Counted from the first letter of the stretch, positions 1 through 9,350 are shown. The stretch: DNA of 32,500 bases from Chrysomallon squamiferum (GCA_012295275.1 CM022676.1:8706086-8738585); one strand, 5' to 3'. The notes: generated from the letters alone by a model not told the origin. Numbers and translations: made by a program.

Positions 1-626
1 ATTTTTTTTTTTTAAGGAGGTTTATTGATATTACCATCATCATCGTCGTCATCATCATTTATTATATTAATACGACTGTCTTTATAATTATCATTGTTAT
101 CAATATCGTCACCGTCATCATCATCATTTCCGTTACATTTATTTAATAATTATTTGATAATATAATGAAATTTTTATTTATTACAATTTTGTTTCTTAGG
201 ATGTTTATAAATAAATAAATTAATTAATAAATAAGTATGTAAATGAATGAATGATTAAACAAATAAGTAAATAAGTAAGTAAATAAATAAATAAATAAAT
301 AAGTATGTAAATGAATGAATGATTAAACAAATAAGTAAGTAAGTAAATAAATAAATAAATAAGTATGTAAATGAATGAATGATTAAACAAGTAAGTAAGT
401 AAATAAATAAATAAATAAATAAGTATGTCAATTAATAAATAAATAAGAAAATAAGTAAGTAAGTAAATAAATAAGTATGTAAATGAATGAATAAATAAAT
501 AAGTAAATAAGTAAGTAAATAAATAAATAAATAAGTATGTAAATGAATAAGTAAGTAAGTAAGTAAATAAATAAGTAAGTAAGTAAGTAAGTAATAAATA
601 AATAAATAGCGCGGCTTCATACTTAC
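1..626 (-). other. Intron after the Ig6 exon (partial)
   Basis: No coding sequence was seen. The first 20 bases are a T run. Then comes an (ATC)-rich stretch (about 35-128), AT-rich DNA, and from 205 to 607 a long (TAAA/TAAG)n array. The next exon (Ig7) was not found in it, so the intron continues past the window edge. Long open frames here on both strands read YLFIYLL-type repeats and are products of the tetranucleotide repeat. Confidence 0.8.
205..607. repeat. (TAAA/TAAG)n array with ~60-bp higher-order units
   Basis: Tetranucleotide repeat made of TAAA and TAAG/TGAA variants. The marker AAGTATGT recurs at 233, 301, 361, 421, 473 and 533, usually followed by AAATGAATGAATGATTAAAC, so the array is built of 52- to 68-bp secondary units. 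Confidence 0.9.
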
Positions 627-785
627 CAACAACCGACACAAAAATGTCTCTGCTCATTCCCTGGTTTTCTCTGTTTCTCGCAGTGCACGTGTATTTTCCA
701 ATGTCGTACGGTTTCTGCACTTTCTCGATTATCAAGACGCCATTTTCTACCTTCTGCCAGTGGTTGATGGGTAAAGTGGCCGAGC
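627..785 (-). CDS. Dscam: Dscam exon encoding second half of Ig domain 6
   Basis: A 159-base exon (53 codons, phase 1/1), with acceptor TGTCAG ending at 786 and the strong donor GTAAGT at 626. It completes Ig6: SATLPINHWQKVENGVLII, EKVQKPYDIGKYTCTARN with the second cysteine, then ENQGMSRDIFVSVVG. (A/T)LPIN..Q...NG.LII, YTC.A.N.E and S..G correspond to Dscam Ig6. The acceptor is unusual: bases 786-830 on the gene strand are almost entirely A and U in a (UAA)n repeat with little pyrimidine tract. Ig7 would follow beyond base 1. Methionine in SVVG-region frames reading on into YLFIYLLTY is intron, not protein. Confidence 0.9.
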
Positions 786-1083
786 CTGACAATATTTTAT
801 TATTATTATTATTATTATTATTGTGTGGTTGTTGTTGTTATTTTTATATTATTACTTTTCATGTGACTTCCAAAGACATGGCGAAATAATTTGATATAAA
901 AATATTTTATATGCAGGTAACAAATAAGTCAATTAATAAAGAAATAACGAAAGAAATGAAGAAAAACGAAACCAGTATTATTAAATTTTCCTATAATCCG
1001 TTTAAGAATTAATTATATATATTAATTATTTACTACTGAACTTTTAGTTATAAATCTTTTGAACATCAATTTTCTGAAAACTA

Positions 1084-1135
<52 letters not shown>

Positions 1136-1159
1136 TATTTATTTAATTTATTTATATAC
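786..1159 (-). other. Intron between Ig6 halves, with (TTA)n and (AAT)n
   Basis: This 374-base intron contains a (TTA)n tract at about 796-832, immediately upstream (in gene sense) of the Ig6b acceptor, and an (AAT)n tract at about 1085-1135 just downstream of the Ig6a donor. The rest is AT-rich and unremarkable. Confidence 0.85.
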
Positions 1160-1270
1160 CTTTTGACCAAGTAATGCTTTCTATTGGATATCCTGACACA
1201 TAACATCTGATAGCCAGTCTCTCATTGGCTGTTGCCGTCACGTTTTTCATTGGACGAACGTACGGCACAC
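1160..1270 (-). CDS. Dscam: Dscam exon encoding first half of Ig domain 6
   Basis: A short 111-base exon (37 codons, phase 1/1), with acceptor ATTTATAG ending at 1271 and donor GTATAT at 1159. It encodes VPYVRPMKNVTATANERL, then the first cysteine and tryptophan in AIRCYVSGYPIESITW, ending SK. RPMKNxTA is shared with vertebrate DSCAM Ig6, and GYPI(D/E)SI.W with arthropod Dscam. NVT is a possible glycosylation site. The exon was found from translated splice-site intervals: it has no useful start codon and is below common ORF length cut-offs. Confidence 0.88.
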
Positions 1271-1813
1271 CTATAAATAGAATGATTATAATACCGATAC
1301 ATTACATCCGTTTTATTTTTAATTCTTAGCTATTGAATGTATTCATATGTCAAAATATTTTCTTATCAGAATTTTTACTGTTATAGCAAGTGCTAAACTG
1401 TACTATCTATCAAACTGTATGATAAATAATGTTACTGCTAAAATTTGTATAACTAATGTGGTTTAAATAAACGAATTCATGAGGTCATATAACACAAACA
1501 AAAAATTTAGCTAGAATTTTTGATTAACTCGGTTTAGCTAATTCATTTAAAATGTTCTGCGTATGAACGTGTGCTTTAACTCGTCACTATAAATAGATCT
1601 GTCAATCAACCTTTCCACACCTTCTTACAGCTAATAAATATTCATACATACACGCAGAAGAGATCATTTAACGGTTTAACGCTTTTTCATTTATTTTGGA
1701 TAGTAACCATTAACGGGACGCGAACCCAGTATCTTACGGGTAACGCTATAAGCCATTATATCAAATAGACTGAAACAAATATTTAGATATTTATTATTAA
1801 TAGAGTAACTCAC
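1271..1813 (-). other. Intron between Ig5 and Ig6a
   Basis: A 543-base, AT-rich, non-repetitive intron. The only recognisable insert is the tRNA-like remnant at about 1700-1766; nothing else stands out. Confidence 0.8.
1700..1766 (-). mobile_element. tRNA-like SINE head remnant
   Basis: On the minus strand TGGCTTATAGCG resembles a Pol III A box, and TGGGTTCGCGTCCC about 29 bases further is a good B box (consensus GGTTCGANTCC). The spacing is shorter than in a tRNA, so it cannot fold as a functional tRNA. It is best read as a decayed tRNA-derived SINE; a chance match is possible. Confidence 0.4.
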
Positions 1814-2110
1814 CGTAAACGTTCAGCCGACCTACATGATACGCTTCACCAACTTTATTTACGGCATGGCAGGTGTAGTTTCCGCCATCTTCGACCTTGA
1901 CACTCGAGATGTTGACGAAACTGACGACGTCTCCTTCAGCGGTTGTCAGACTGTTCGTGCCAATGCGAGGCTCCACCGGAAGCTCGTCGTTGTCTAGCAG
2001 CCACGTGACCTTGGGGATTGGATTTCCGGAAGCTTTGCACCGGATGGAGACTTTCTGTCCTGTCTGTATGAACTGTTCTTGGAACGCTTCCATTACTGAC
2101 GGTTTAGCGG
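1814..2110 (-). CDS. Dscam: Dscam exon encoding Ig domain 5
   Basis: A 297-base exon (99 codons, phase 1/1), with acceptor CCCTTGCAG ending at 2111 and the near-perfect donor GTGAGT at 1813. It encodes KPSVMEAFQEQFIQTGQ, the first cysteine in SIRCKASGNPIPKVTW, LLDNDELP, GDVVSFVNISSVKVEDGGNY with the second cysteine in YTCHAVNKVG, and the closing strand RLNVYG. The AFQE start, the (G/E)GDVVS(Y/F)(L/V)NI(T/S)S block and LNVYG agree with fly Dscam1 and vertebrate DSCAM Ig5. NIS and NYT are possible N-glycosylation sites. Confidence 0.93.
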
Positions 2111-2223
2111 CTGCAAGGGAGATAAATACGCCATAAAAACAAAACTCAACGTAACTTGTTAGTTATATGACGCAAAAGGGGACTTTACAGCTGATTATTA
2201 TTATAAAAAATACACAACATACG

Positions 2224-2255
<32 letters not shown>

Positions 2256-2271
2256 TCTGTTGTTGGTCTTC

Positions 2272-2303
<32 letters not shown>

Positions 2304-2446
2304 CACTTTATAAAAAATTATGAAACCCTTTTTCGTCATCACTTAATAAATAAAAAAAAAATGGTTCTGTGTATTAGCACAAAACGAAAACTAATGCACT
2401 AGTACTATCTTCTTTTGATTGGCATTACCAAATAAGGATAACGTAC
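2111..2446 (-). other. Intron between Ig4 and Ig5
   Basis: A 336-base intron. It holds a (TTTA)n tract at about 2224-2258, an uninterrupted A run at about 2275-2303 and a shorter A run near 2350. No other feature was seen. Confidence 0.85.
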
Positions 2447-2716
2447 CGCCTAGTGACAGCTGAGCCACGCCCTGCACCACCTGTTTTCTGTTTGATACGA
2501 AACACTGGTACATCCCTTGGTCCTGCCTCTTCATCTCCTTAATAATTAACCGCGTTTGTGATTGGATGGTTACTCTCGAGTCAAGCACCAATGGCCGGCC
2601 GTCTTTATACCACGTGACTTTCTCTATGGGATGCCCGGATATTGTGCAGTTGATTTCGGCAATTTTAAGAGCGTCTACAGTTTGATCTACTGGTTCGATA
2701 TGTACTGATAAAGGTG
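2447..2716 (-). CDS. Dscam: Dscam exon encoding Ig domain 4
   Basis: A 270-base exon (90 codons, phase 1/1), with acceptor TATTTTCAG ending at 2717 and donor GTACGT at 2446. It encodes PLSVHIEPVDQTVD, the first cysteine in AEINCTISGHPI, the core tryptophan in KVTWYKDGRP, and LIIKEMKRQDQGMYQCFVSN with the second cysteine, ending LSLGG. The GNPI/GHPI..WxKDG and KGMYQCFVR/S motifs are diagnostic of Dscam Ig4, the domain that folds back on Ig1 in the head. NCT is a potential glycosylation sequon that overlaps the disulfide cysteine. The exon is unbroken and has no in-frame stop. Confidence 0.92.
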
Positions 2717-2845
2717 CTGAAAATAACAAAATCATCAAAAAGGTAAATAACAACATATAAAGATACTTGTGTGATTCTATGATGTGTTGAATTATAATAA
2801 TAATACTCTGATATTCCGATATACTTTAATAGTTGTTCTATTTAA

Positions 2846-2847
<2 letters not shown>

Positions 2848-2918
<71 letters not shown>
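2848..2918. repeat. (TC)n microsatellite, 71 bp
   Basis: Uninterrupted CT dinucleotides within the Ig3-Ig4 intron; (GA)n on the transcribed gene's RNA. Confidence 0.97.
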
Positions 2919-2921
<3 letters not shown>

Positions 2922-3179
2922 ATTCACTGTTTTATTATTTCATTTTAGCATTTCATTTTCGTACAGTGTTTTTATTTGTTGTCTATTAATTTTGTATTTA
3001 CTATTAGATATATTTCTTACACATAAGTTAATTTTCGAATTTGAATATGTGACGTGTAATATTTCATGCCTTTAAAGCAATTCTGTCTGTCTCTGTCTCT
3101 TTATCAGTTGCAAATACTGATGTAATATGATTAGAATCTATTTTCTATCTCTGTTTCTCTGTTCGTTTGTGCTTTTGAT

Positions 3180-3180
<1 letters not shown>

Positions 3181-3237
<57 letters not shown>

Positions 3238-3241
3238 CTCT
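3181..3241. repeat. (TC)n microsatellite, one interruption
   Basis: CT dinucleotides with a single phase break near 3220-3221. Lies just downstream of the Ig3 donor in gene sense. Confidence 0.96.
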
Positions 3242-3288
3242 GTCTTATTATAACAAAAACAAATTCTCAAACGAATACATCAACATAC

Positions 3289-3579
3289 ACGTCACAGTGA
3301 CTCTTGTCGTAGCTGTCGCTTTGCCGCGAAGATTAATCGCTGTACACGTGTACACGCCACTGTCCCCGGCCGTCGCGTTCCGTATCACGAGATTCCCGCC
3401 CATCTGCGAGAACTGATCGTTGTCAATGGATACGCCGGTGCCGTCAACGGACCACGTGTACGCCGGAACCGGATATGCCTGGCTGCTGATACACGGTAGT
3501 TCCGCATTTCCGCCTTCGTCTATGGATATCTCGCTAATTATCTGGTCTATTACAGGCTTCACTGGAGCCGCTGGTGGAT
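3289..3579 (-). CDS. Dscam: Dscam exon encoding Ig domain 3
   Basis: A 291-base exon (97 codons, phase 1/1), with acceptor TTTTTCCAG ending at 3580. Three GT dinucleotides lie at the 3' end. I chose GTATGT at 3288 because it is the best donor consensus and restores phase 1: TVT then T|CA (Ser) then PLSV, matching TVTAPLS in fly Dscam1. It encodes PPAAPVKPVIDQIISEISID, a first cysteine in AELPCISS, AYPVPAYTWSV, NLVIRNATAGDSGVYTCTAIN and a final TRVTVT. NAT is a likely N-glycosylation site. In arthropod Dscam1 this domain is split, its first half being the variable exon-6 array; here Ig3 is one uninterrupted exon. Confidence 0.9.
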
Positions 3580-4330
3580 CTGGAAAAATAAATGATTTTT
3601 TTTTATTACTTAAACTGATTAATAAGGGAATTGATATTTACGCATTCGTTAGGGGACTAGTGTTGCTTTTTGTTTTACTGCGGTTACTACTGTTATTTCT
3701 GCAACTACTACTGCTGCTTATAGTACTACAACTATTAAACTACAGGTGCTAATAGGACTACAGTTACTACTACTACTACTACTTCCCCTGCACCTACTCA
3801 TGTTGCAGCTTCTTCAACTACTTTTACTACTACATCTACTGCTACTACCTTTAATACAACTTCTACTGTTGTAACCATTGCTGCTAATAATATTACTACT
3901 ACCACCGCCACAACATCTGCCGATGTTGCTATTTCTACCACTATTGCATTACTACTACTATTACGACTATTACTACTACTTCTACCACTACGCCTACTAC
4001 TACTAATACGAATGTTGCCTCTTTTATTACTATTTTAGTAAAACAACTACCAACGCTGGCACTATCACTATTATTACTAGAAATAATAATAATAAAGTAA
4101 TAAATAATAGAAATTGGTCGTCCAGTGTTTTACGTGTCTGTATTTCTGTATGTTTTAAATAGTTCTCTATCTCTGTGTATGTCTATATCATTCTACTGTA
4201 ATTTTAAATTTTATCTTGCAAACATACGTGTATTTTTGCTGTCATATTTAAATATAAAAATCTGTTTACAATTCTGTGTTTTATATTTATATGAGAATAA
4301 AATTATCTTATAAAGAATCGTTCTATTTAC
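3580..4330 (-). other. Intron between Ig2b and Ig3, with degenerate triplet repeat
   Basis: A 751-base intron. About 3670-4080 is an imperfect (CTA/CTG/CTT)n triplet repeat. The rest (4090-4330) is AT-rich with no recognisable feature. Open frames over the triplet repeat are not convincing proteins. Confidence 0.85.
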
Positions 4331-4477
4331 CGTGAATTCTAAGATGTGCAAAGGAACTACTTTTCTCCTCGGAGGTTAAAAGATTTTTCGTCAGGCAGGA
4401 ATACATGTGTAAACCGTCAGTTTCCCGGATGTTACGAATATGAAGTTTACCGTCGGGTAGAATACTAATACGATCAC
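4331..4477 (-). CDS. Dscam: Dscam exon encoding second half of Ig domain 2
   Basis: A 147-base exon (49 codons, phase 1/1), with acceptor ATTTTCAG ending at 4478 and donor GTAAAT at 4330. It completes Ig2: DRISILPDGKLHIRNIRETD, then the second disulfide cysteine in LHMYSCLTKN, followed by LTSEEKSS..AHLRIH. The LPxGxLHIRxxxxxDG and YxCxTxxxLTxE pattern is the constant half of Dscam Ig2 (arthropod exon 5 start). No methionine-initiated reading frame marks this exon; it was found by translating the minus strand between consensus splice sites, and its phase fits both neighbours. Confidence 0.9.
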
Positions 4478-4907
<430 letters not shown>

Positions 4908-5066
4908 CTGGATGCAGTTGCAGTCTGTCCTGTCGCCAGCTGACCACTTTGACGTATTTGCCGAGGTAGTAGGGGTTGATGACGCAGTGCAGAACAGCAG
5001 TGGAACCGCGCATCACCCACAGGTCGTTCAGTTGTACCCCATATTCTCTGTACGTATCTATGACAA
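4908..5066 (-). CDS. Dscam: Dscam exon encoding first half of Ig domain 2
   Basis: A 159-base exon (53 codons, phase 1/1). The acceptor TTTCTAG ends at 5067, right next to a (GTT)n tract that acts as its pyrimidine tract, and the donor is GTAAGA at 4907. It encodes VIDTYREYGVQLNDLWVMRG, then the first Ig2 cysteine in AVLHCVI and the core tryptophan in VKVVSWRQD, ending at HPG. It thus stops halfway through the Ig2 fold, as does exon 4 of arthropod Dscam1, which there is present in many mutually exclusive copies. Human DSCAM has the same TMRG...VVSW order. Here only one complete copy is visible, but its first 44 bases plus acceptor are repeated 93 bases upstream (see 5112-5165). Confidence 0.92.
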
Positions 5067-5072
5067 CTAGAA

Positions 5073-5166
5073 ATAACAACAACAACAATAATAATAATAA
5101 TAACAATAATAACAGGTCGTTCAGTTGTACCCCATATTCTCTGTACGTATCTATGACAACTAGAAG

Positions 5167-5200
<34 letters not shown>

Positions 5201-5362
5201 AATACTAATAATAATAACAATAATAATCATAATAATCATAATAATCATAATAATAATAACTATAACAATAATAAAAGTAATAATAATATTAGTAATAATA
5301 ATAATAATTGTAATAATTGTAATAATAATAATAATAATAAGAAGAAGAAGAAGAAGAAGAAG
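5073..5362. repeat. (AAT/AAC/AAG)n triplet repeat block
   Basis: Imperfect AAT and AAC triplets, interrupted by the duplicated exon start at 5112-5165 and ending in (AAG)n at about 5338-5362. It produces long Asn-, Leu- or Ile-rich open frames that are not genes. Confidence 0.93.
5112..5165 (-). pseudogene. Duplicated 5' end of the Ig2a exon with its acceptor
   Basis: These 54 bases are identical to 5019-5072: the TTTCTAG-type acceptor end and the first 44 bases of the Ig2a exon, ending at GAACGACCTG. The offset is 93 bases (31 codons). The copy has no donor of its own. From its AG (exon start would be 5159) the frame runs through a Leu/Phe-coding triplet repeat straight into the true exon without a stop. 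It may be a dead exon fragment or an alternative upstream acceptor adding 31 residues. Confidence 0.9.
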
Positions 5363-6027
5363 AGGAAGAGGAAGAACAAGAAGAAGGACAACAACAACGA
5401 CAGCATTAATGTTAATATGAAAACTGTTATTGTTGTTCTTGTTGTTAATCTTTCGTTATTGTTGCTACTGGTCTTTATTTTTGTCGCTACTGTTGTTATT
5501 AGTATTCCTGAAATCTTTAAATCTGGGCATCAAACAAACAAACAAAAAAAAAACGGAATTAACGAAGTCACACACAAAGATCGTACAGAGACATTTTTTT
5601 CTGTTATCTTTGGAGTTTTATTTAAACTTTATAAAGTCGCTTTCTCCGATATGGAATCCACGGATGTGAAGACACAATGGAAACAAGTACTGAATGTGTT
5701 GCTACGTGGAAATAATTTACTCCATCAAACACCGGAAATAGAAATATTGATGCGCCGGAAGTCACAAAATTGTGCAACATTTAAGTTCCGGGACCTGTTC
5801 GATACGTTTAAGTAATTATTTAGATTTTATGTTTTTTTTCGATATCTTTTCTTCATTACTGTTTCATGATCCAGTAAAAGAAGGTTTCTGTGACCCGAAA
5901 TGAAAAAAGAAAAGAAAAAAAAATAAAAAATTAAAATATTGAATTCAGTCGATAACTTGAAAAGGAAAAAGAACATTTTCAATATTCACCCCAAAAATCA
6001 GTACAATAAGAACAAAAACAAAAATAC

Positions 6028-6465
6028 CACCACCACCACTGCTACTACTACTACTACTACTACTACTATTACTACTACTACTACTACTACTACAACTATT
6101 ATTAGAATTATTGCTCCACTACTATTACTAGAATTGTTACTACTACTACTTTTAATATTGCTACTGTAAACCCTATTATAACACGTACAACGTCAACTAT
6201 TCCTACTACTACCACTATTACTATTACTGCTATTATTAGAATTGCTGCTACTACTACAACTGCTACTTTTAACATTGCTATTGCAAATAATATTGCAACA
6301 CCTACGACGACAACTATTCCTACCACAATAACTACTACTACTTCTACTTTTACAGCCAATAATAATGATAATGGTAATGATGTTTATTACGATAATAATG
6401 ATGTTGATAATGATGATGTTAATAATAATAATAATAATAGAAGAAGAAGAAGAAGAAGAAGAACA
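6028..6465. repeat. (CTA)n / (AAT,GAT)n / (AAG)n triplet repeat block
   Basis: ACC and ACT triplets (6028-6100) are followed by degenerate CTA/TTA triplets to about 6355, then AAT/GAT, then (GAA)n at 6440-6465. No gene. Confidence 0.92.
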
Positions 6466-6493
6466 GCGACATCTGGAGGAAACCGTCAAGAAA

Positions 6494-6567
6494 CACGTTG
6501 TTGATGGTGACACCACAGAGCCTAAAATCTTTAGATTATTTTTAATCCTCTTCGTTTGTGAGAATTC
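6494..6567. repeat. Dispersed repeat, copy 1
   Basis: About 74 bases that recur at 7863-7937. The most conserved core is AGATTATTTTTAATCCTC followed by TTCGTTTGTGAGA. Followed by T-rich DNA (6568-7065) with long T runs and no gene. Confidence 0.8.
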
Positions 6568-7069
6568 AGTGCTTTTTTATTTATTTTTTTCATCAGACAT
6601 TTTTTTAATTCTCATTATTACTATTTTTTTTATTTCAACACCAAAAACAACAAGAACATTATTATTGTTGTTATTATTATTTTTTATACATTGGCTCTAT
6701 ATCATTCTCACTTTTATTTTTATTTTTTTTTTGTTTTCTGTATTTTTTTTTTTTTTTTTTTTGGAACATGCTTAAAAAAGTAATGTTAATGACAATGATG
6801 ACGATGATATTAACAATTTTGATTTATATTTACGATGACGACAGTAACGGTAATAACAACTGATCAACTTGAATTCGATTATTTATGTTAAGATGTTGAT
6901 TATGATAAAACTGATTTTATGTTTTTCCTTTCATTTTTAAATTTTTCTAAATATTTTTTAATATTTTTTTTTTTTTTTTTTTTTTTTTAATTCTTTTACC
7001 GTATCATTTTATTTTTATCACAGGTTTTATTTTGTGAGTTCTAAAGATGAGACAAACATTACGAAACTG

Positions 7070-7260
7070 TAAAAAACATGATGAATAGTTTGAAATGAGG
7101 ATGATTCCGACCTCAAAGTTAGAATTTCATTTAACCGTCACGTTACTGCAAAGGATAAAACTCAATACAGATGTCTTTGTGCATTGTGTTATCGGGTCAC
7201 TGGGATCAAACCACGACACTGTCAGGAAGCGACAGAAATCTCATTAAGCCAAGAAAAATG
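7070..7260 (-). mobile_element. tRNA-derived SINE, minus strand
   Basis: On the minus strand from 7252 the sequence reads TTGGCTTAATGAGA (A-box like) and, 39 bases further, GTGGTTTGATCCCAG (B-box like), as in a tRNA-derived Pol III promoter. A non-tRNA body of about 115 bases follows, down to roughly 7075. There is no clear A-rich tail or target-site duplication, so the ends are approximate. Confidence 0.5.
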
Positions 7261-7440
7261 TTGACTGAGCGATAAAAGGCGCGAAATGCCAGGAAACCAT
7301 TCTTCAACACGTGACCCGGAATCGGGAGTGCCGCTCTTCTGATAAAAAAAAAAAATAAAAAAAAAATCTCTAAAATAACAAAAAAAAAAAAAAAAAAAAA
7401 TCTTATAAAAAAATTCAAAAAAAAAAAAAAAAAAAAATTC

Positions 7441-7860
7441 AGTTGAAATTAATACGGGATCGATTCCTGAAAATGAGGATGGCAGAAAAACATCGAGTTT
7501 ACTTTAAGCCGCACTTCCGTTTCATTTCACGTCTCGAGAGTTCTCGTTCATCTAACTGACCAATCAATATGCGCGTTACAGGCGAATCAGCTCGCGAGGC
7601 TATTGCCTTCAACGGGAGGGGGGGGAACAGATCTATGGCGATACCGCGCTACACAGCTTTTTATCTCGAGCCTATAACTGTCACCTTCAGCAAAATACAA
7701 TCAAACAAGCGAGGAATTCAGTATTAGAGAGTCTATTAACGTTATCGGACCCATCTAAATGAAAAATCTCGCCTCTGAGATGCCGAGCGTCACGTGACAT
7801 CAAAAGCGGAACTTGACGTGACGTCACAGAAGAGCGCCATCTGTACGAAGCCTGTTAATA
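7441..7860. other. Non-repetitive, CpG-containing intronic block
   Basis: After poly(A) runs at 7341-7437 the sequence turns non-repetitive and GC-richer, with many CpGs, a G8 run near 7617, GTCACGTGAC at 7785-7794, a perfect TGACGTCA at 7819 and a CTCF-like GCGCCATCT at 7833. No open frame is convincing. It may be a regulatory element. Confidence 0.45.
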
Positions 7861-7862
7861 AG

Positions 7863-7937
7863 CACGTTCTTGATAGTGATACAGCTGAGGCTGAAATCTG
7901 TTAGATTATTTTTAATCCTCTTCGTTTGTGAGATTTC
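7863..7937. repeat. Dispersed repeat, copy 2
   Basis: Second copy of the 6494-6567 repeat in the same orientation, sharing CACGTT.TTGAT.GTGA and the ATTTTTAATCCTCTTCGTTT core with scattered mismatches. 7938-8520 beyond it is T-rich simple sequence including (TA)n at 8212-8227. Confidence 0.8.
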
Positions 7938-8520
7938 CTTTTTTCTTTCTTTCTTTTTTTTATATATATATATTTTTAAAATAAAGAAAGAAAGAAAGAA
8001 AGAAGGGAACCCAAATAATAATAATAATACAAAAATAGTAATCTCCTTAATAATATAAAAATAAAACACAAGAAAAAAGAAAAGACAAAAACAACAACAT
8101 AATAAAATTATTCTCCGTCTTTCTTTTTCTCTTCCTCTCACTCACTCTGTCTCTCATTTATTTGCTTATCGTGCAGTCTTATAAATTTATTATCCACATA
8201 TGTGTATGTATATATATATATATATATGAATATATTCCTTTTCCATATTTCTGTATTAAGTTCAATTTATCAATACGTCTACGTCATTTTCTTCCTATCT
8301 GTCTATCTCGTTTCACCATATTTGGTATTTCTCTTTTATTTTATTTTCGTCTCTGTCTTTCTGTTGATGTGTTTTGTGAGTCATAGCTTCTCCCAACAGG
8401 TTCCATTTTTCTTTATCACGGAGAGCTGTCCAATAAGTACATCGCATTACAGAATCGTTTTATTAAGTTATTTCGGGCGATCGGGCCATCAGGCAACACT
8501 CACGTTAGTTTAAAATGTAT

Positions 8521-8960
8521 TTTTCTTCTTCTCCATCCGCGAAAACGATCCACCGGAACATCTGTCAATTTACCGGAACTGCTGTCAGCGCGAGGAATTA
8601 TGGGATACTGTAACGCGGGTCTGACGAACAACGTACGCACTAGCTCTCGTCGCGGTTTTGTCGTACAACGCAAGCGACGCTGAAGTTATTTATGTCAGAA
8701 AGGTTATTATTAATTTCCCCATATGTCATATGGCTTATTTCTACATGAGCGATTATTTATTTCAATTACAGATATAATATTATTATTATTATTTTTTTTT
8801 TTATGTCATTTTTATGTAGTTATAATAAAGTTAGACACGATATCGTCTGCTCGATAATTCGCGAAATTTTCAACTGTCCAGTTATAACGTAAAGACATAA
8901 AGGATCGAGCTACATGTAAACGTTTCTACATTAAAAGCAGTTCGATTTTGTCTTTCTAAA
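8521..8960. other. Non-repetitive intronic block
   Basis: GC-richer, non-repetitive DNA, especially 8535-8690, with TACCGGAAC and ATCCACCGGAACATC sharing the string CCGGAAC. No open frame or RNA gene was recognised. Confidence 0.4.
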
Positions 8961-9350
8961 GTAACTAAAAGACAGACAGACAGACAGACAAAGAGAGAGA
9001 GTATTACATAAAAAGTAATAAATAAATAAATAAATAAATACTATTAAGAAAATAATAATAAAAAAAAAAAAAAAAATGAAAGATTCACACTCATACTATA
9101 CGAAAATTCTCAAAGGGGAAAAAAATCAACAAAAAAAAAAATCCAGTAAATAATGTGAAATTTATCTAGTTATCTATCTGCCTGATATTTATTTATTGAT
9201 ATCTAGTTATCTATCTGTCTATATGAGTCATATTTATTTAATTTACACTATCCAGGGCAAGTGAGAAGAACTGCCTCGATTTTATTAGTTGTTCATTTCA
9301 CGAGACTGTCTCGTTCTTATCGTTTCAGACTTGAGTGACGTGCCAGTCAT

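Larger units (their letters stand above)
2717..3288 (-). other. Intron between Ig3 and Ig4, with two (TC)n tracts
   Basis: A 572-base intron. It carries two long (TC)n tracts (2848-2918 and about 3181-3241), which are (GA)n in the pre-mRNA, separated by AT-rich DNA. The second tract starts 47 bases after the Ig3 donor. Confidence 0.9.

Noticed and set aside
3271-3291. Alternative donors for the Ig3 exon (GTGTAT at 3290 or GTGACG at 3294)
   Set aside because: They would give phases 2 and 0, breaking frame with the phase-1 Ig4 exon, whereas GTATGT at 3288 has the better consensus and restores the conserved TVT-S-PLSV junction.
4976-5815. 279-codon plus-strand open frame, Asn-rich then non-repetitive
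   Set aside because: It starts antisense to the Ig2a exon, runs through AAT/AAC triplets that contain no stop in this frame, and ends in sequence without any recognisable domain. Best explained as a repeat-driven open frame.
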